Below, one piece after another: positions 58,126 through 64,000 of a stretch of DNA of 64,000 nucleotides. The stretch lies in NCBI RefSeq assembly GCF_000002235.5, contig NW_022145606.1, positions 45,493,774-45,557,773 of the forward strand, given 5' to 3'. The notes under the pieces are model-generated. The model saw nothing but the letters and a program-made list of their open reading frames with translations, ran no database searches and had not been told where the DNA came from. The stretch comes from Strongylocentrotus purpuratus. Lineage: Eukaryota; Echinodermata; Echinoidea; Camarodonta; Strongylocentrotidae. A program made the position numbers and the translations under genes. The first letter of the stretch is position 1. Each line of letters begins with the position of its first letter.

Positions 58126-60384
58126 CTGCAGGCGAAATATATAGAATCAATGTAATGTCATTATTCCTAATCATTTTTTGACCAGCGGGACAAACTAATA
58201 GAACTTTTTTGCTTCAATTTAAAAGGGAAAACATGAGACGACGATAAGACGTTAGGCCTTGCACACGCTGAATCTCTAATTTCTCTTTCTTTATATCATA
58301 ATTATTTTCTTTGTTTGTTATTCATTCATTCATTCATTTCTTCATCTAATTATTATCAATTTATTTATTATTTATTTATTTATTCATTCATTCAATATGT
58401 TATTAATCTAATTATTTACCCATTTATTTATTCATTTGTTTGTTTATTATTTCATTCAATAATTTATTCTATCTCTCTCCCTCTTCCCTCTCCCCTCCTT
58501 CAATCTCTTCCTCTCTCTCTCTCTCTTCTCCTCTCTTCCTCTCTCTCTCTCCACCCTTCCTCTCCCTCTTTCCCATTGATCCATATTTGATCCGACCCGG
58601 ACCCCCCCCCCCCCCGATGGCATAGCCCCTCTCCTCGACGCTACGCCACTTCAGCCATCATGCTCACCTCCAGTGCCTTCATCATCGCCGCCATTCCAAA
58701 AGGTACGCAGCAGCAGCACAGCACAAAGGTCGCAAACCCGATCAGACAGTGAGTGTTGATCTCAGCACCGACTTGGCTATCGCGGATAATCGTTACATGT
58801 TGCGGGTATCGCATCTGTTGAGGGAGAGCGAGAGAGAAAAGGGATTGATATACAGTCAAACCTGCTTTACTGACCACCTGTCTACAAAGAAACCTGTCTA
58901 CAAAGACCACATTTTGTGTTCCCTTGAAAATGATTTCTCATTGAAACATCATAAGGAACCTGTCTACAAAGACCACTGTTTGTGTTTCCCTTGGGCGGTC
59001 GCTAAAGACAGGTTTGACTGTAATTTGAAAATGAAATTCAAACGACAGTATATTTCAAGAACAAAATACGAGTTTCAAACAGAAATATGACAATGTATTC
59101 TAAACATAATTTGTAACATTAATTTCTAACATAGATCTGGAAAAATGAATTCAACCACAAAATGAGAAAAGGCATGCCTTGGGTCCATGACGAAAATGAG
59201 ACCAATGGGCGCAAAATGAGGGCGGTTGTTTACTTACCCCCCCCCCCCCCCCCCTCCCTATTTCCTGAATCTTGAAGATGTGTAAATTATTTTGTTTGTC
59301 ATTTCCTAAATTTTAGAATACGGTGTCGGCTTTTCAGTATGCATTTGAAAATAGGAAGTCAAACATATGCGGCCTATTGTTGCTATGAATATTGTGTTTA
59401 TACAGTGAATTAGCATGAGACCGGCCTTTCAGTGGGAGAGGGGAGGGGGGGGCACCAATCTTACTAGATGGAGTGAAAGTGAATTAAGAAAGCCATCAAC
59501 TAGGGGATTTTATAGGAGTCCTGTCATCTTCTTTCTCGCTTTTGTTTTACTGTCTTTGTCCTCCCTTTGATTTGAGTGGGTCAAGGGCCCCTGTACCCTC
59601 ATTTTTAGCTACATCGCTGTACCTTCATTACAACATCAGGGGAGTGTTTCACAAAGACTACGATCGAATTTAAGTTGGACTTAACTATGGCAGGCCGTTT
59701 ATGCCACTGTTTGCTCTTACCATTATGATGTTTAAATAGGTTTTTTCCTTGAATAATGAATTATCAAAAATGCGAATTCTGTAGATTTGTGACCATGATT
59801 AATTTTGTACGTTCCTTGAGAGACCAATGCCAGTAAATGTTGAGAGTAAACAGTGGTATGAACGGCCTGCCATATTTAAGTCCAACTTAAAGTCGATCTT
59901 TGTCTTTGTGAAACACCCCCAGAAAGGCGAATAGACTTACAGGCGCAGCCATGTCGTTGAGGGAGCACTGATTGTATTGTCCGAAAGACGTCGACAGACC
60001 GTGGTCAACAACGAGTTCTTGCATGGCCTCTGAGAGCCCCGCCCCACTGGGGCTTCGATGAGGGTGATGATGAACATGACACCGATGAAACGGCGGTCCT
60101 CTATGATAATGCACACGACATTGAGGTTGACTTTGAGAATGACCTTGACCTTGTGACTGCCCTTGGCAATGACCTTGACAACGACCTTCACCTTGGTACC
60201 CATTGTTCGTATATGTCTCCTGCACTACACTTGCGTAAGGCGGCGGAGAGCCAAGGTCAGGTCGCAGTGGAGTCTTTTGGGGATCGACTGGTGCGTAGGG
60301 GGGTAACTCCGGGACTGGTGGTGGTGGTGGAGGGTTTGGGGTAGGGGCGTGAGGGTGGGGCATTTCGTCTGGTACTGATGCCAT
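57988..60384 (-). CDS. Dispanin/CD225 (IFITM-like) family protein (gene C)
   Basis: Three minus-strand exons: 60384-59941, 58814-58668 and 58125-57988, all phase 0 at the joins, with GT-AG introns. They give 242 residues plus TAG. Residues 1-60 are proline-rich with LPPY and PPPY motifs (possible WW-domain ligands). Residues about 66-115 are rich in Gln, Gly, Ser and His. Exon 2 has a hydrophobic segment with CCCCVPFGMAAM, the cysteine-rich first membrane segment of the CD225 family with its PFG turn. Exon 3 has LRTGDIVGART, the conserved intracellular loop (GD-x-x-GA), and then a second membrane segment ending at the C-terminus. Family members are two-segment membrane proteins that affect membrane fusion and trafficking; vertebrate IFITMs are the best known. 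Orthology beyond the family is not claimed. Confidence 0.88.
58668..58814 (-). CDS. Gene C exon 2: first CD225 membrane segment
   Basis: A 49-codon exon between a CAACAG acceptor and a GAG/GTGAGC donor. It contains the four-cysteine run followed by VPFG. In IFITM proteins the equivalent cysteines are palmitoylated; that they are here is inference from the family. Confidence 0.85.
58851..59022. mobile_element. Palindromic MITE (CAGTCAAACCTG), TA target
   Basis: CAGTCAAACCTG at left is inverted at right as CAGGTTTGACTG, each next to TA. The CCTGTCTACAAAGACCAC phrase is repeated inside. Confidence 0.85.
59023..59637. other. Gene C intron 1, no gene
   Basis: Poly-C run at about 59239-59254 and a poly-G run near 59445. 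Nothing else recognised. Confidence 0.5.
59638..59921. mobile_element. Palindromic MITE (GTGTTTCACAAAGACTACG)
   Basis: Full copy of the 22130-22433 family, ending about 20 bp from the gene C exon 1 donor. Confidence 0.9.
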
Positions 60385-60822
60385 CCTGTGTTGGAGTCAC
60401 TACTTCATCAGCGTTGGTTATATCACAAGGGTGGTGTATATTGTTCTGATCCTCCTGCTGCAGTGAGTAAATACAGAAAAGAAACCAATTCGGATTATTA
60501 TGATTTTGTAGGCCTTAAATATCAGGAACCTATGCCTCAAATCAATTATTGTACATCATTATCATTGTTGTTATTATCCTTATTATTATCGTTATTATTA
60601 TTTATTATTATTACTGTTATTTGTATAATTTACTGTATACCACTTCTACTACATGACTACTAATAATAATGATACACGTATAATTATGCCAACACCTTTG
60701 CATGGGTTGGGAAAAGCGTTCTTATATCACTGAGCAAAATTCACTCAAGTCCCGTTTTCCCTTTTATTCAATTTTGTAGTCATCAACATATCAATAAAGA
60801 TGAGACAATGTGTCCTTATATT
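60385..60822 (-). other. Region upstream of gene C
   Basis: Holds the presumed promoter and 5' UTR of gene C. A TTATTA-rich stretch lies at 60560-60620. No clear TATA box or other signal is called. Confidence 0.4.
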
Positions 60823-60966
60823 AAAGCCCCACTGTCCTACTTGTAGCTACTTGCTCCCTCTTTATAGAAAAATTCCCTAATCGGTGCCTGTTGGTACCCC
60901 ATGATCCTCTTTTTCTTATGTTATTTGAGAGCTGAGTTAATGAGATAGCCACCTGTCAGTGACCTT
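60823..60966 (-). repeat. Half of the short TTAA-ended element, 3' side of the LINE
   Basis: Reverse complement of about 51500-51642. It stops at GTCAGTGACCT where LINE sequence begins. Confidence 0.8.
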
Positions 60967-63597
60967 CAAGTTCAAGTTCAAGTTCAAGTTTTATTTATCT
61001 TTCTTTCATAACACACTTTACAAATATGACATGAATATAACAAGTTTAACATAATATGGCGTTACAATAGAAAGATGAGGTGATCTTGGTTGAAAGCAAG
61101 GCTTGTGGATTTAAGGTCCCTCATGAGTAGCTAATATGAGTATGTCCTAAAAGAACAAACTCGTCAGATAAGAATAATGCAAACATTTAAATGCTGATAA
61201 ACTAAACTAACTAAACAACTGAAAAAATATAAACATAAATAAGTATAATAAAATCTATTAAATACTTAATAATGGCTTTAAACATGAGAAACAGGGAAAA
61301 AAACTACGAGCAACTCGACTGAAACACAGACAAAACAAAAAAAGACGGACAGATGAATAGATGTGAGAAACAGGAGTAGAATTATGCTGACCTATATAGT
61401 AAATATTTTTCTTAAATATTGATCACAGCTATAAATCTAGACGATATCGACTCAAATAAAGTAACTTTAGTTTGCGCTTAAATACATAAATACTGACCGA
61501 TTGCGCTATTCTTGGTTCAAGGGAATTCCAAAACCTAGGACCAGTGGACCCCAAAGTAGTAAGGGCAAATTGCGTTCTAACAAGAGGCAAGTGATATGCT
61601 TGCGCCTGACGTGTGGAATAACTATGAACTTGGTTATTTTTCTTAAATATTCTAGCCAAGGCCACTGGCAGTAGACCTGTATTCAATTCATACATTAGAG
61701 CTCCTAGTTGTAAATGATAAATATCTTCAACTTTCAAAACACTACTATTATAAAAAAGAACATCTGTATGCGCAAGATAGTGAGTATTACAAACAATTCG
61801 TATTACTCTTTTCTGTACCAGTAATAATTTATCAATTTGAGATTTGAACGAGTTGCCCCAAGCTAGCACACCATAGTGCAAATATGGCAAAATTAAAGTT
61901 GCGTACAGCATAAGTAAAATATTCAGTGGGAACACAGATTTCAATTTATATATTACACCAGTATTTCTTGACAATAATTTACAAAGTTTACTAATATGGT
62001 CCTTCCAATTTAAATGTTCATCAATATGCAAGCCAAGAAATTTAAATGTAGATACTCTTTCAATCTCAACACCATTGAACATTACATTTCCAGGCAATAA
62101 TTTCAGGGAATTACTAAAGAGCATATAATTAGTTTTTTTAAGATTTAAAGACAACTTGTTTGCATGAATCCACAATGTCACATTGGTCAACTCAGAGTTT
62201 ACAGTCTGCAAAAGAGTTTGTGGATTTCTGTGAGAGAAAAATACACTCGAGTCATCTGCAAATAAAATGAATGTTAACATTTTTGCGGAAAGTTGAAAAT
62301 CGTTAATATACACAATAAACAAAAGCGGGCCTAGAAGGGATCCCTGTGGGACCCCACAAGTGACGTCCCGCAAATCTGAATCAATTCCATTTAAAGTAAC
62401 AAACTGTTTCCTGTTTTTTAAGTAGCTTCTAAACCAATCTAATGCTATTCCCCTTACACCATAATGGCACAGTTTATCTATTAAAATATCATGATTTACA
62501 GTATCAAACGCTTTAGAGTAGTCTAAGAAGACACCAACTGTATGCATGCGTGCATCTAAGGCACTGGATATCTTATCCACCAAATGTAGAATAGCATGAG
62601 TGGTAGTGTGTTTTTCACGGAAACCAAACTGAAAATTAGACAAAATTGTAGCATTCATCATGAATTTTATCGTCCGAGTATACATTAGCTTCTCAAGAAT
62701 TTTAGAAAAGGAATTCAACAAAGAAATAGGACGATAATTATTCAAGATAAGGGCATCACCCTTTTTAAAAATGGGCACAACCTTTGCAATTTTCATTTTC
62801 ATGGGTACAACACCAGTGGTCATTGATAGATTGAATATATGTACGAGGGGTTGTACAATACCAACAATTACATTTTTTATCAACTCATTTGTTATAAAGT
62901 CACAACCCGGACTTTTCTTATTCTTTAAAGAATGTACAATATCAAATAATTCTTCTACAGTCGTTGGCAATAAAAATAAACTATTATGATTAGGGTTTTC
63001 TAAAAAAGATTGAAATGTTTTTTGAGACTCTGGGATGACACGCGACAAATTCTGGCCAATATTACAAAAATATTCATTGAATTTATCTACAATAACTTCT
63101 GGATCATCAACTACATTCCCATCAATGTTTAATTTACTTACATCAGACGCTTTCTGCTTTGGCTTAAAGACATTCCTAATCACTTTCCAAGTACCTTTTA
63201 TATCATTATGTGTCGCCTGAAATTGAGCAAAGTAATACTGCTTCTTAGCAGCACGTAGGATTTAAGTAAGAGTATTCCGATAAATAGTATATTTCCTATG
63301 AGAAGACTGAGATTTGCTAATCTTATACTTATAGTACAACTTATTTTTCCTATTTATTGACCTCAACATAGAATTAGTAATCCATGGCAATCGAGGGGTT
63401 GTTCTACGATTTCTACTATTACATTTACATAAAGGTAAATTTTTATCATACAGCAAAAAGAATGTATTTAAGAATTTATCATATGAACTATCAACATCAT
63501 AATCACGTAATACTTCTCTCCAATCAGTTGCTAACAACTCATCTCTAAATTTAGCAATACTGGCAGGATTACTTTTTCGAACATATCTATTATCGCT
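60967..63597 (-). mobile_element. CR1/L2-like non-LTR retrotransposon, 5'-truncated
   Basis: On the minus strand, 63183-61429 encodes reverse transcriptase: KKSPGCDFI, NNYRPISLLNS, QFGFREKHTTTHA, LDYSKAFDTVNH, GVPQGSLLGPLLF and FADDSSVF, then the C-terminal part ending LYLSRYRLDL. The same frame extends upstream to about 63595, broken by a single TAA at 63260-63262. The endonuclease is missing. The 3' end has TTGAAC repeats at 60967-60990, typical of CR1/L2 elements. The insertion lies within a TTAA-ended element. Confidence 0.9.
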
Positions 63598-63650
63598 GTG
63601 TGGTCTAATCCCTTCTGGCCCAGTAGTATTGACGGTCTTTAAACCTTCTT
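63598..63650 (-). repeat. Other half of the short TTAA-ended element
   Basis: TCTAATCCCTTCTGGCCCAG to GACGGTCTTTAA is the reverse complement of 51452-51485. Together with 60823-60966 it makes one interrupted copy. Confidence 0.8.
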
Positions 63651-64000
63651 CCTGATTGTTTATTCCTTGATTTTGACCATATTTCCCAATTAGTTTGTGT
63701 GAGACATTTCAACATGTACAAGATTTATTTTGTATTGTGGACTTTGTCGTTTTATAGTAGGCTGTAGTATTTTTTTATTTCACTCGTTTAGCTCCTCCGT
63801 ACATAAATGGTCTGCAAAAAGATTAGTCTTTACTTACCGACGAGTTGTTGATTACTTATGGTATCTAACATGAAATAGGCTTACCAGTAATGTACAGACA
63901 ATTTTTTCTATAAAGGCAGGATCATGCAATATAAAAAAAATACCTCTTCGATTAGAAAAGTGATTAATTATCTACATTTTGTACCACAGCCAGTCGTAAA
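63651..64000. other. Nothing recognised
   Basis: AT-rich sequence to the window end with no gene or repeat I can support. Confidence 0.4.

Overview
The window looks like genomic DNA of a marine deuterostome invertebrate, most likely an echinoderm such as a sea urchin. The evidence is short exons with GT-AG introns, secreted or membrane proteins built from CUB, C-type lectin, FN3 and ZP domains, and AT-rich introns full of palindromic MITEs, microsatellites and poly-G/C runs. The species call is inference; the animal origin is clear.

Three protein-coding host genes can be read. (A) On the + strand, 3970-35154, are the last 20 exons of a large type I membrane protein: CUB-CUB-CUB-CTLD-FN3-CTLD-FN3-ZP-transmembrane-short tail. 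About 1162 residues lie in the window and the 5' end is missing. Each CUB, CTLD and FN3 domain is split over exactly two exons, and every domain border is a phase-1 intron. (B) On the + strand, 37219-51930, is a complete eight-exon gene for a 312-residue protein. It has an N-terminal signal-anchor and an extracellular domain resembling bacterial family 3 solute-binding proteins (amino-acid ABC-transporter type). This is the most unusual gene in the window. (C) On the - strand, 60384-57988, is a complete three-exon gene for a 242-residue dispanin/CD225 (IFITM-like) protein with a proline-rich N-terminus.

The rest is repeats. A truncated L1/Tx1-type LINE sits in a gene A intron (about 13.0-16.6 kb), with long direct repeats around it. 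Fragments of the same clade lie at about 0.56-0.9, 27.8-28.2 and 42.7-43.1 kb. A second, CR1/L2-like LINE (60.97-63.60 kb, - strand) is inserted inside an older short repeat. A 3.25-kb Foldback-like element (26745-29996) has kilobase-long inverted arms made largely of 15-bp tandem repeats and an 8-bp target duplication; it lies in the ZP-coding part of gene A and carries nested insertions. At least a dozen palindromic MITEs, several tRNA-derived SINE-like pieces and many homopolymer G/C runs fill the introns and intergenic space.

Several repeats touch gene structure. ZP exon 30837-31045 has decayed copies of its acceptor end upstream and two extra copies of its donor end downstream. The acceptor of gene B exon 5 lies at the terminal inverted repeat of a MITE. 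Gene B exon 7 has a decayed copy just upstream. I see no sign that genes A, B and C form one pathway; all three encode membrane proteins, but they are separately organised genes.
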